Below are positions 1 to 7,188 of a stretch of DNA of 13,832 nucleotides, in pieces. The stretch lies in contig JACCTF010000135.1 of NCBI GenBank assembly GCA_013812565.1, positions 1 to 13,832 on the forward strand, given 5' to 3'. A model generated the notes under the pieces. The model was not told where the DNA came from. It worked only from the letters and a program-made list of their open reading frames with translations, and did no database searches. A program made the translations under genes and the position numbers. Origin of the DNA: Pyrinomonadaceae bacterium (GTDB lineage Bacteria > Acidobacteriota > Blastocatellia > Pyrinomonadales > Pyrinomonadaceae). Every line of letters starts with the position of its first letter. Position 1 is the first letter of the stretch.

Positions 1-153
1 GCCGAGGCTACTGGCGAATCGATCTTCCAAAGTCTTAACGAACATTCCTTTTGTGCTTGTGAGGGTGCCGCACCGGATGGCCTCGGTCAGCAAGGCTATT
101 TCCTCATCGCCAAGGGTCCGGCCGGAAGAATCTTGATCCGACGGCAGCGTCAT
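1..153 (-). CDS. DegT/DnrJ/EryC1/StrS-family aminotransferase, N-terminal fragment (runs off the window)
   Basis: Fifty-one codons are visible, from ATG at 153..151 to the window edge, in an unbroken frame. The peptide contains the segments GRTLGDEEIALLTEAI and GTLTSTKGMFVKTLEDRFA. This resembles the start of PLP-dependent sugar aminotransferases of the DegT/DnrJ/EryC1/StrS family, where a G-R-x-[LF]-G-x-E-E-[IL] helix is followed by G-x-L-x-S-x-K-G and an [FV]-E-x-x-F-A-x-x-[LF]-G segment. These enzymes transfer an amino group to a keto-sugar nucleotide in surface-glycan or antibiotic-sugar synthesis; which sugar cannot be told here. The start is supported by AAGGA six bases upstream. An in-frame ATG at 174..172 is possible but lacks as good a site. 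The catalytic lysine lies outside the window. Confidence 0.72.
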   Translation of the reverse strand, partial: MTLPSDQDSSGRTLGDEEIALLTEAIRCGTLTSTKGMFVKTLEDRFASSLG

Positions 154-246
154 GACTGTTCCTTGACAAAGCATAAAGTATCTACTCCGTTAGTTTTTGA
201 TGAGTGCTGATGATGGTGAATAATACATAGCCCGGTTACGGCGGAA

Positions 247-272
247 ACCTCTACTCAAGAGGTGCCTTTTTC
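247..272 (+). terminator. Possible small hairpin terminator
   Basis: ACCTCT (247-252) and AGAGGT (258-263) form a perfect 6-bp stem with a 5-nt loop. It is followed on the plus strand by GCC and five T (267-271). On the minus strand the hairpin lies just past the ATPase remnant but is followed only by TT. No plus-strand gene ends here, so it may be left over from the deletion that truncated the ATPase. Confidence 0.3.
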
Positions 273-678
273 TAGAGGGCCTTGCTTGAAGCACTATTCT
301 GTTGTATTCGCAGGGCCAGCAGCCAAGCCATAAGTCGAAGATGTCCGAAGATGGTTCTAACCACTTTCATTTTGGATTGCCCGAACAGACGAACTTCAAG
401 CGTGGCTGGATGTTCAACTATCTTTTCGGCGATGATGGCACTCACCAACTGGTCGACCGTCGGGTAGCCCTCGGCGTTGTAGCGCAGGATGCTTGCACCT
501 TTGCTCATCGCACGGTCGGTTGCCGCCTTCAAAATCGAAGTTTTACCGTAGCGGCGCGGACCGATGAGGAAAAGCTTGCCGCCATCATTGATCGTGCGTA
601 TTACCTCAGCGATCTCTTCCAGCCGGTCAACGAGTTCATCGGCACTGAGTTCTCGCCCAAATGAACCGGACTATTCAT
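272..678 (-). pseudogene. AAA-type (archaeal-ATPase-like) NTPase remnant, frameshifted and truncated
   Basis: The ATG at 678..676 opens MNSPVH, but that frame soon leaves the family pattern. A second frame continues with FGRELSADELVDRLEEIAEV, then LFLIGPRRYGKTSIL (Walker A, G-P-x-x-x-G-K-T-S) and ASILRYNAEGYPTVDQL. Joined, they give the usual start of small membrane-associated AAA ATPases (M-x-x-P-[FV]-x-F-G-R, then L-V-D-R, then the P-loop). The join needs one extra T in the T-run at 659-661, so a one-base deletion (or homopolymer sequencing error) explains the break. About 40 residues after the P-loop the family resemblance fades, and the frame ends at 272, roughly 130 codons in all. From memory, intact family members are well over 300 residues. 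No Walker B or sensor region is present, so it is unlikely to be functional. Confidence 0.65.
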
Positions 679-688
679 GTTGCGGAAG

Positions 689-714
689 TGTATCATACAG
701 TTTTGTATGATACA
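689..714. promoter_or_regulatory. Twin palindrome TGTAT-N-ATACA, candidate operator
   Basis: TGTATCATACA (689-699) and TGTATGATACA (704-714) are each an 11-bp palindrome around one central base. They are also inverted copies of one another, with centres 15 bp apart. The block begins 11 bp upstream of the ATPase-remnant ATG (minus strand). The arrangement fits either a double operator for a dimeric repressor or a 10-bp-stem hairpin with a 6-nt loop in a leader transcript. No cognate regulator is visible nearby. Confidence 0.45.
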
Positions 715-788
715 GAGCTGCTCTACTCAGGTAGATAACTCAATCCACATCCACGGCAATCCCGTTCTCAGGCAGATACCGTTTTGGC

Positions 789-1406
789 TCAACGCTCCTT
801 AGCTTGATCCGGTGAGACGCGAACATGTTCAATTAACTTCTTGAGATTCTCCGCAGGCTGCACGCCGCTCAGCGCCGCTTTACGATTTGCCACGAAAGCC
901 GGGACGCCACTGAGACCCAATGCTTGCGCTTCCCGTTCGTCTTCAAGCACGCTTTTTTCAAACTCACGATGCTCAAGCGCTTGACGCAACGAATCACTAT
1001 CCATCTCTAATTCCGATGCGAGAGAAGCGAGGACTTCTATGTCACCAATGTCCTCTCCTCTTTCGAAGAAGGCGCGGAAGATGACCGCGTTGTAATCGTC
1101 AAAGCGCCCTTGCAGGCGTGCCCAGTGCGCCGCCTCGTGTGCCGGCCGGGAGCGGGGCTGCACGGGAGGAAGCTTCATCGTTATACCTAGCTGCTCGGCC
1201 AAAGGATAAACGGAGTTCATCCACACGCGCTCTAAGTACTCGCCCTTCGGGTCGAGCGCCGGAACGGGGTCAGGGCGCAACTCGAACGCACGCCAGACGA
1301 CCTCAATGTTTACTTCCGCGTTTACCAATTCATGAAGGCTTGGCTCCGCCAACCAGCAGAACGGTCAAACGTAATCGGAGAATATTTCTAACTTTACTAC
1401 TTCCAT
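789..1406 (-). CDS. DsbA/FrnE-family thiol oxidoreductase with in-frame TGA at the active site (candidate selenoprotein, UPFC)
   Basis: Starting at ATG 1406..1404 (AAAGGGAAAG upstream), the frame reads MEVVKLEIFSDYV, then TGA (1367..1365), then PFCWLAEPSLHEL, and stays open to 789, 205 codons in all. FrnE/DSBA-like thioredoxin-fold proteins normally read S-D-Y-V-C-P-F-C-W, so the TGA sits at the nucleophilic Cys (position 14) and the resolving Cys17 is intact. The helical insertion and the cis-proline loop (LSGVPAFV, Pro169) are well kept, which argues against an old pseudogene. TGA is an ordinary stop elsewhere in the window (7594-7596 and 9258-9260). A hairpin in SECIS position follows the TGA. 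I infer Sec insertion giving U-P-F-C. The fallback is a nonsense mutation or sequencing error, leaving only an ORF from TTG at 1352 without the active site. The gene follows the alpha/beta hydrolase by 97 bp, probably co-transcribed. Confidence 0.72.
1337..1354 (-). promoter_or_regulatory. SECIS-like hairpin just downstream of the in-frame TGA
   Basis: In the transcript, GG-UUGGC (1354..1348) pairs with GCCAA-[G]-CC (1344..1337). This gives five plus two base pairs with one bulged G (1339) and a GGA triloop (1347..1345). The first loop base is G, with 17 nt between the TGA and that G. The size, an apical G and this distance agree with the general bacterial SECIS pattern. The call is inferred by hand folding; selB and tRNA-Sec are not in the window. 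Confidence 0.5.
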
Positions 1407-1502
1407 GTCTTTCCCTTTCTTAACACTCGTTAGTCTCGCCGACGGTGCGCAGTGTCCGGTGTGCCTCTGCGACAATCTCTTGAGCGCCTTTTTGGACACC
1501 CT

Positions 1503-2306
1503 CTAAAAGTCGTTACCGCTGGTGCCGGCGAGAATCAACCGCACCGTCTCTTGCGGGACATCCCATTGCGGGAAGTGTCCGCAGTTCTCGAACCAATGCA
1601 GACGTGCATCGGGAAACAGGTTCAACGCCCGCTTCGCCTGACTGGGGAAGCACACGCGGTCGCTTCGTCCCCAACCAATCACGAGCGGATATTTAATCGT
1701 GTTTCTCGGCGCACCTTGTTGAGTTTCACCGTAAGCAAGTTGGTGCAGGAGTTCGTCGAAGGAAGGCGAAGCCGCGTAGCTACGCATCTCGTCAAGCGTG
1801 ACTTTGGGCGACAACTTCCACGCATGCGCCGATAACTGAGCGAAGAGCAGCGTGCGACTTACTGAATTTTCGGTAATAAGCGGCATGACGGGTTGCAGCA
1901 GGCGGACAAGGCGGACTGACAAATAAATCGAGGCGTAAAAGGCGTGTCGTTCCCAACCGCGCCAAAAGCCGCCGGGGTCGAGCGAGACAACCGCTTCCAA
2001 CACGCCGCCGCGTCTGGCTAGTTCAAGCACGAGCCGTGCTCCCATCGAACTGCCAACAGCATCAATGCCAATGAGATTGTTGGCGCTCAGAAACTCAGTG
2101 ACCGCATCGGCGAGAGTTCTGATAGATACTTCACCGTGAAGTGGCGGAGTCGCGCCGAAGCCGGGCAGATCAACGGCGATGACCTCGCGCTCGGCGGTGA
2201 GGTCATCGAGGATCGGACTCCATGAACGCCAATTTCCGCCCAAACCGTGGATGAGAAGCAGCGGTTTGCCCTTCCCCTGTCGAATGTAATTCATTTCTGC
2301 TGCCAC
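1503..2306 (-). CDS. Alpha/beta-fold hydrolase
   Basis: A 267-residue single-domain alpha/beta hydrolase. The oxyanion-hole strand PLLLIHGLGG lies at residues 16-24. The nucleophile elbow G-S-S-M-G is at 85-89, with Ser87. The acid is probably Asp216 in GWGRSD, and the base is His244 in NCGHFPQWDVP. This is the full Ser-Asp-His triad and the normal family length; a cap-like helical region covers about 120-190. The substrate cannot be read from sequence: esterases, epoxide- or haloalkane-type enzymes and meta-cleavage hydrolases share this layout. The GTG start at 2306 is chosen because GGAGGA stands six bases upstream; the ATG at 2294 would be 18 bases away. The gene lies between the MBL fusion (125 bp upstream) and the DsbA-like gene, all co-oriented, so a detoxification or catabolic operon is plausible. 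No signal peptide is seen, so it is probably cytoplasmic. Confidence 0.88.
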   Translation of the reverse strand: MAAEMNYIRQGKGKPLLLIHGLGGNWRSWSPILDDLTAEREVIAVDLPGFGATPPLHGEVSIRTLADAVTEFLSANNLIGIDAVGSSMGARLVLELARRGGVLEAVVSLDPGGFWRGWERHAFYASIYLSVRLVRLLQPVMPLITENSVSRTLLFAQLSAHAWKLSPKVTLDEMRSYAASPSFDELLHQLAYGETQQGAPRNTIKYPLVIGWGRSDRVCFPSQAKRALNLFPDARLHWFENCGHFPQWDVPQETVRLILAGTSGNDF

Positions 2307-2431
2307 GATTGCTCCTCCACTTCAGCGGCTTGTTTCAGAGAGCAAACGAGTCAATGAAATTTCGCTGGTTTGCGTTACCGTTACATATCATGCTTAACAA
2401 ATTGAACACGACATAATGAAGCCACAGCCAC

Positions 2432-4534
2432 TTACCGCAACCTTACGGGCGTGCCATCAATCTTCACGCGGAACAAGCTGTAAGGCTTGACGCGCAGGTC
2501 TCGCCCGTCGTGGTAATCAGCTTGCCGGTGCAATTGATTGGCGGTGAAGTAAAGATAGCCATCTGAAGCGATTGACATGGTGTCCGGCCACAGGGCGCGC
2601 TGGTCATGTACGACAATTTCGAACATTCCGTCAGGCTTGCGACGCACAATGCCATTGGTCTCGTAATCTGTGCAGTAGATACGCCCTTGCGCGTCCGACT
2701 CCAAGCCATCTGATGCGGGTTTCATGCCTTCGTCTTTAACCGTCGCCGCTACTTGAATATCGCTCATGTTTTCATTCAGCAGCGCATCAGTTGCGACGCT
2801 GTACAACCTGCGACTGGCGAGCGGGCAGTAAAACAACCTGGTCCCATCTGCGCTAATCGCAATGCCGTCCGCGCCAAGTTTGATAGGCTGCGGCGGCTGT
2901 CCGGGTTTGCGTTGCATCAGTGCTTCGCCTTCAACGAATGGTAGAAAGTTTGTTTCAGCTTTCGTCGTCGGATGGTCGTTGAGCAGTCGGCGACTTTTTC
3001 CGCTCGCCAGGTCAACGACGATGATTCCGTTCGCACCTTTGTCGGATGAATCGGTGATGTATGCCACGCCGTCCGTACCTTTGCGTAAGTCGAAGCGTAC
3101 ATCGTTAAGGTACGTCGTCGGCAGCACCACGTCAGCCGGAAACTGAATCTTTTTGAAGATACGATTGGTTTGCAAATCAATCCCGACGAGTTTCGGACCA
3201 TTCGGCACCACCGGCTCAAACTTGATGCTGCCCGTATCCAACACCCACAAACGATTGCGCGGATCAACAACGACGGATTGCACAGAGACGAAAGTGTCAT
3301 TGGCTCGTGATATGTCGAGGCGGTTTATCTCTGCGTCCGGGTATGCGACGGGTTGCCCGTTCTTTATTTCCGCGACTGTAAACGGCACCGGATCGCCCCA
3401 GCGCGGGAAGTTGACGAAGATACGTCCGCCTTCTTCGACCGTCACGCCGGTCGGCATCGAATCTGTGAAGGCAACGACCTGTTCAATTGCGCTGGTTGCT
3501 TTATGGCTTGGTAAAGATGGTGCAGCTTGCGCGCGTCTTCCCCGCACCCCGGTGGTGCGTTGCCAGAGCACTGCGACGACTGCCCCGGCGGCGAGGGCGA
3601 GCGCCGCACCTTTGATGAATTTACCCGCCGGGTCAGGCACGGGCGGCGGAACGTAAGTGACGCCACGCTCATCGGCGCGCGCCGGTTCGTGGACATAGCG
3701 CCCGTGTGCCGGTGAGGTGAATGTTTGCGCGAACCGCTGCATCTGGCCCGCAACGTCGCCTTCTTTCATCGGCAACCCGTGTCCCGCCGTGATGACCGTT
3801 GGCTGCAACTCCGCCAAGCGTCTGATTGAGTCGCGCGCCGCCTCCCAATCGGTCGTCAGCGGTGCGGGCGGCTGACGCAGCTCGCGCTCAAGCGTGACAA
3901 GGGTAATGACCGATTCCTGATTAACGGTGGCGAGCGCGTCGCCGGTAATCAGTGTGCGATCACGCTCACGGAAAAGAGAGACGTGCCCGGCAGTGTGTCC
4001 CGGTGTGTGAATCACGCGCCAATCGGGTAGCCCCGGCACGCTGCCGTCCTGCGGCAAGGGTTGCACCACGCTTCCAAAGTCGTAGCCGGAATGAGGGAAG
4101 AGGCGTGACATCTGCGCAAGCGCACCACCGACGGTCGGGTCTTGCGGCGGGTAATCGGACTTGCCTGTGAGATAAGGGAGCTCTAATTCGTGCGCATAGA
4201 TGGGCACGCCCCAGTCACGCGCGAGGTCAAGCGCGTTACCGGCATGGTCGAAGTGTCCATGCGTGAGGATGATGCTCGTGGGCCGTGCGTTCGTGCCGAA
4301 GCGGTCTTCTGCCGCACGGCGGACACGCGCAGCTTGGAGTGGCAGCCCCGTATCAATCAGCGACCAAGAACCGTCGGACGCCTCGACAAAATAAAGGTTG
4401 ACGAACACTGTCATCAGGTATGTCACGCCCGACGCGACGTGTTGCGTCAAGCTCTCTTTCTCACGCGAGATAATCGCTTCACTTACCACTTTCGTGATCC
4501 TCCCAATTTGAAGGTAGTCACAAGCGCAGCTCAT
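2432..4534 (-). CDS. Fusion: metallo-beta-lactamase-fold hydrolase + membrane helix + royal-jelly/Yellow-type beta-propeller
   Basis: One uninterrupted 700-residue frame. Residues about 35-265 are an MBL-fold hydrolase: THGHFDH (His92, His94, Asp96, His97), His180 in HTPGHT, Asp199 in TGDA and His252 in AGHG, a complete dinuclear metal set. A proline-rich linker (HGRYVHEPARADERG, then VPPPVPDP) leads to one hydrophobic helix at about 306-324, followed by a basic stretch (RTTGVRGRR). Residues about 345-700 resemble the major royal jelly protein/Yellow family: NFPRWGDPVPFTVAEI, VQSVVVDPRNRLWVLDTG and YLNDVRFD match its typical blades. The helix could anchor one domain on each side of the membrane; topology is not clear from charges. 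An ATG at 4534 has AAGG six bases upstream, but a GTG at 4489 has the stronger GGGAGG nine bases upstream, and the first 15 residues look atypical, so the true start may be 4489. Substrates are unknown. Confidence 0.85.
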   Translation of the reverse strand: MSCACDYLQIGRITKVVSEAIISREKESLTQHVASGVTYLMTVFVNLYFVEASDGSWSLIDTGLPLQAARVRRAAEDRFGTNARPTSIILTHGHFDHAGNALDLARDWGVPIYAHELELPYLTGKSDYPPQDPTVGGALAQMSRLFPHSGYDFGSVVQPLPQDGSVPGLPDWRVIHTPGHTAGHVSLFRERDRTLITGDALATVNQESVITLVTLERELRQPPAPLTTDWEAARDSIRRLAELQPTVITAGHGLPMKEGDVAGQMQRFAQTFTSPAHGRYVHEPARADERGVTYVPPPVPDPAGKFIKGAALALAAGAVVAVLWQRTTGVRGRRAQAAPSLPSHKATSAIEQVVAFTDSMPTGVTVEEGGRIFVNFPRWGDPVPFTVAEIKNGQPVAYPDAEINRLDISRANDTFVSVQSVVVDPRNRLWVLDTGSIKFEPVVPNGPKLVGIDLQTNRIFKKIQFPADVVLPTTYLNDVRFDLRKGTDGVAYITDSSDKGANGIIVVDLASGKSRRLLNDHPTTKAETNFLPFVEGEALMQRKPGQPPQPIKLGADGIAISADGTRLFYCPLASRRLYSVATDALLNENMSDIQVAATVKDEGMKPASDGLESDAQGRIYCTDYETNGIVRRKPDGMFEIVVHDQRALWPDTMSIASDGYLYFTANQLHRQADYHDGRDLRVKPYSLFRVKIDGTPVRLR

Positions 4535-4577
4535 GACTACCTTCTCGTTTATTGAATAAGTTCAAGACATCAGGTTT

Positions 4578-5750
4578 CTATGGTTTCAGCACGATCTTAA
4601 TGCAGCCGTCCTGCTTGTGCTTGAAGGTTTCATATCCTTTGGGCGCGTCGTCGAGCGGCATACGGTGCGTAATGATGAAGCTCGGATCAATCTCGCCGTT
4701 CACAACCTTTTTCAAGAGAGGTTCGAGATAACGCTGGACATGCGTCTGTCCCGCTTTGATCGTCAGTCCTTTATTCATTGCCGCACCAAACGGAATCTTA
4801 TCTAAAAATCCGACATAGACGCCGGGCACTGAAATCGTGCCTGCCTTACGGCAGCACATGATCGCCTGACGAAGTACATGCGCGCGGTCAGTTGCAAGAT
4901 AAGTCGCCGTTTTTATGTTATCCACAATCCCGTCTAATTTGCCGCCGGCATGTGCTTCGCAACCAACTGCATCCATGCAGCGGTCGGGTCCGCGTCCGCC
5001 GGTCATCTCCATCAAACGGTCATAAACATCCACTTCTTCGAAGTTAATGGTCTCTGCTTTGCCATGCTGCTCCGCCATCCGAAGGCGCTCAGGCACACGA
5101 TCAATCGCAATCACACGTCCTGCGCCAAGCATCCATGCGCTCTTAATGGCGAACTGCCCGACCGGCCCGCCACCCCAGATTGCTACCGTGTCGCCCGCTT
5201 CGATGTCGCAGTTCTCCGCCGCCATATAGCCGGTCGGGAAAATGTCAGAGAGAAACAGAACCTTTTCGTCAGGGATTCCATCGGGAATCTTGATTGGTCC
5301 GACATCGGCGAATGGAACGCGCAGGTATTCAGCTTGCCCGCCCGCATAGCCGCCGAGCATGTGTGAGAAACCGAACAGCCCTGCCGGTGATTGACCCATC
5401 ACCTCGCGAGCCATTTCCGCATTCGGGTTCGAGTTGTCGCAGCAGGAGAACAATCCCTTCTGGCAGAAGAAACACTGTCCACAAGAGATCGTGAATGGCA
5501 CGACGACGCGGTCGCCAACTTTCAAGTTTTTGATTTCCTTGCCGACCTCGACGACTTCGCCCATGTTTTCATGGCCGAGTATGTCGCCCTTCTCCATCGT
5601 CGGCTGGTAGCCGTCATAAAGGTGCAGGTCGGAACCGCAGATCGCTGTTGAAGTAATTTTAATAACAGCGTCGCTCTGGTTAATTATCTTCGGGTCAGGC
5701 ACCTGCTCGACGCTCACGCTGTTCTTTCCTTGCCAACATAAGGCTTTCAT
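4578..5750 (-). CDS. Zinc-dependent alcohol dehydrogenase, formaldehyde-dehydrogenase-like (medium-chain MDR)
   Basis: A 390-residue medium-chain dehydrogenase. The catalytic zinc site is Cys38 (AICGSDLH) and His60-Glu61 (LGHENMGEV), with Asp169 as the probable further ligand. Four cysteines at 90, 93, 96 and 104 ([15 protein letters not shown]) form the structural zinc lobe. The Rossmann loop GGGPVG is at 193-198, and the following strand ends in Asp217 (AIDR), favouring NAD(H). The insert near 105-145 and the [10 protein letters not shown] segment resemble glutathione-independent formaldehyde dehydrogenases and related threonine-type MDRs, so an aldehyde or alcohol substrate is likely; I would not name it more exactly. 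AAGGAG lies seven bases before the ATG. The 43-bp gap to the MBL fusion downstream suggests co-transcription. Upstream is a 311-bp spacer with an inverted repeat close to the start. Confidence 0.9.
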   Translation of the reverse strand: MKALCWQGKNSVSVEQVPDPKIINQSDAVIKITSTAICGSDLHLYDGYQPTMEKGDILGHENMGEVVEVGKEIKNLKVGDRVVVPFTISCGQCFFCQKGLFSCCDNSNPNAEMAREVMGQSPAGLFGFSHMLGGYAGGQAEYLRVPFADVGPIKIPDGIPDEKVLFLSDIFPTGYMAAENCDIEAGDTVAIWGGGPVGQFAIKSAWMLGAGRVIAIDRVPERLRMAEQHGKAETINFEEVDVYDRLMEMTGGRGPDRCMDAVGCEAHAGGKLDGIVDNIKTATYLATDRAHVLRQAIMCCRKAGTISVPGVYVGFLDKIPFGAAMNKGLTIKAGQTHVQRYLEPLLKKVVNGEIDPSFIITHRMPLDDAPKGYETFKHKQDGCIKIVLKP

Positions 5751-5796
5751 CGCATTTCTCCTTAGTTAAGTTACCGGTGGTGGGTGGGGTGTGATT

Positions 5797-5842
5797 GGTG
5801 TTTGTACGAAGGCAATCAAAATTGTTCTTCGTGCTAAACACC
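5797..5842 (-). promoter_or_regulatory. Long imperfect hairpin upstream of the Zn-ADH
   Basis: GGTGTTT-GT-ACGAAG (5797-5811) is mirrored by CTTCGT-GC-TAAACACC (5827-5842). Between them CAAT (5813-5816) pairs with ATTG (5821-5824) around a CAAA loop, so the stem can run nearly end to end with small internal loops. It sits 47 bp upstream of the ADH ATG on the minus strand, so it could be an operator or a 5'-leader structure. No T-run makes it a terminator. Confidence 0.4.
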
Positions 5843-5937
5843 GACCACCACAATTTACCTTCTTCAAACCCGCATCATCCGCGTTCTTGTTAAGGACGTT
5901 GATCGTGATGGGGTCGCCTTTGGGTTTGACCGACGCG

Positions 5938-5977
5938 ACTGGCCGCTAACCCGGACGTCATCGGGTTAGCGGCCAGT
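5938..5977. repeat. Perfect 16-bp inverted repeat with 8-nt loop
   Basis: ACTGGCCGCTAACCCG (5938-5953) and its exact reverse complement (5962-5977) flank GACGTCAT. The stem is GC-rich and very stable on either strand. It lies 84 bp beyond the SDR stop codon. No U-tract follows on either strand, so it is not a standard rho-independent terminator; a transcript-stabilising element, a Rho-assisted stop or a dispersed palindromic (REP-like) repeat are all possible. Confidence 0.55.
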
Positions 5978-6061
5978 TCGTGAAGCAGCATGTCGGTCGC
6001 CGAAGGCGAAACCGCGAGTTCGAGGGTGCGGTGCATTTACGCGAGACCTGTTCGGAGCGAT

Positions 6062-7093
6062 TTAGCGTCTCGCGCCGTTCTGTCTGTTTTGTGACGCACG
6101 CACCAACGCGGCGACGGCTAATCCCGCCCCCGCGACCAGCGCGACAGTCGCAATCGGACGCAGCGATGCCTGCGTATAGAGGCTCGACTCCATTGTGTGT
6201 CCTTCATAACCACCCCGCTCGGCAAGGTGCTCGGATGGGCGGTCAAGTCCGTTAACCTCACGCGGGCGCGCCGGTTTGTTCTTCTTCTGCGTATTAACGA
6301 ATAGACTGCTTTCCATAATCTTGTCGGCGAGGCGAGGCGCGTAGTAACCGAGTGCGGCGAGACCTTTGCCGCCGCCACCTGCGAACACGTCACGCTCCGG
6401 AACTTCGGCGCAATGCAGAATAGCTTGTGCGACAACCTCCGGCGCATAGACGGGCGGCGGAAGCGTTGCTTCTTTGTCCATGTAGTTCTTCGCGTTGCGC
6501 GGGAAGGGAGTGTCAATCGCGGCCGGCTTGATGAGCGTCACAGAGACGGGCGCGCCATCGGCTTCGAGCTCCATGCGGAGCGCGTCTGTGAAGCCTTTGA
6601 CAGCGTGCTTCGAGGTTGAGTAGATGCCTTGCATGTGAACCACACGCTCCGACACGGTGCTGCCGATGTTGATGAGCGCCCCGCCCCTCTGCTTCAAATG
6701 CTTGACGGCTTCGAGCGAGCCGTAAACCAAGCCCCAGAAGTTCGTCTCGAACAGGTGCCGCATATCTTCAATCTTGATCTCTTCGAGTTTGCCGAAAATC
6801 CCGACGCCCGCGTCGTTAACCCACGTGTCGAAGCCGCCGAACGCCTCTTGCGCTGCTCGCGCGATCTTGCGCACGTCTTCTTGCTTGCTGACATCGGCAA
6901 CCACATATATAGCTTTGCCGCCGGTGCGCCTGATCTCATCCGTCAATTGACGCAGCGCGTTTTCGCTGCGTGCGGCGAGCACGAGCCGCGCCCCGCGCTT
7001 AGCTGCCATGCGCGCCGTCGTCAAACCTATACCCGATGATGCGCCTGTAATCACTATTGTCTGTTGTTTAAGGTTCTTCAGTTTCACTGCCAT
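6062..7093 (-). CDS. SDR-family oxidoreductase with C-terminal membrane helix
   Basis: A 343-residue classical short-chain dehydrogenase. The NAD(P)-binding motif TGASSGIG is at 16-23. A basic residue follows the second strand (AARSE, Arg42), which favours NADP(H). D-V at 67-68 contacts the adenine. The motif at 93-96 is N-D-A-G instead of the usual N-N-A-G. Ser145, Tyr158 and Lys162 (YSTSK) complete the catalytic set. After the SDR core (about 1-255) comes an extra tail with a polar linker and a hydrophobic helix at about 313-331 (VALVAGAGLAVAALV) ending in basic residues, so the enzyme is probably held at the inner face of the membrane by its C-terminus. The ATG at 7093 has AAAGGA seven bases upstream. 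The substrate is unknown. It lies between the STAS-like ORF and the Zn-ADH in the redox cluster. Confidence 0.92.
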   Translation of the reverse strand: MAVKLKNLKQQTIVITGASSGIGLTTARMAAKRGARLVLAARSENALRQLTDEIRRTGGKAIYVVADVSKQEDVRKIARAAQEAFGGFDTWVNDAGVGIFGKLEEIKIEDMRHLFETNFWGLVYGSLEAVKHLKQRGGALINIGSTVSERVVHMQGIYSTSKHAVKGFTDALRMELEADGAPVSVTLIKPAAIDTPFPRNAKNYMDKEATLPPPVYAPEVVAQAILHCAEVPERDVFAGGGGKGLAALGYYAPRLADKIMESSLFVNTQKKNKPARPREVNGLDRPSEHLAERGGYEGHTMESSLYTQASLRPIATVALVAGAGLAVAALVRASQNRQNGARR

Positions 7094-7188
7094 CGTTAAA
7101 TCCTTTCCTTATGTACTTCTGCTTTTCCAGCATTGTGCCTTGCGTGGCCTGTATTCGTCCATCCGGACGTTGCCGCAGGGGTCATGCC

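Larger units (their letters stand above)
5751..6061. other. 311-bp spacer between the SDR and the Zn-ADH, no gene found
   Basis: No credible coding frame was found on either strand. The spacer holds two inverted repeats (5797-5842 and 5938-5977, listed separately) and, next to the ADH start, its Shine-Dalgarno site. It probably contains the 3' end of the SDR transcript and the promoter or leader of the ADH gene. Confidence 0.5.

Noticed and set aside
302..664. Plus-strand 120-codon frame over the ATPase remnant
   Set aside because: The minus strand carries the P-loop and family segments; the plus-strand peptide has no recognisable feature.
1365..1367. TGA as a sign of a genome-wide altered code (TGA = Trp or Gly)
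   Set aside because: Other genes in the window end normally in TGA (7594-7596, 9258-9260), use TGG for Trp, and contain no other internal TGA.
1407..1502. Short open frame between the alpha/beta hydrolase and the DsbA-like gene
   Set aside because: It has no proper start and the hydrolase already ends at the usual family length; no motif is visible.
5938..5977. Integron attC site
   Set aside because: GCTAAC / GTTAGC recalls the attC core, but the two arms are perfectly complementary without the expected bulged bases, and there is no integrase or cassette array.
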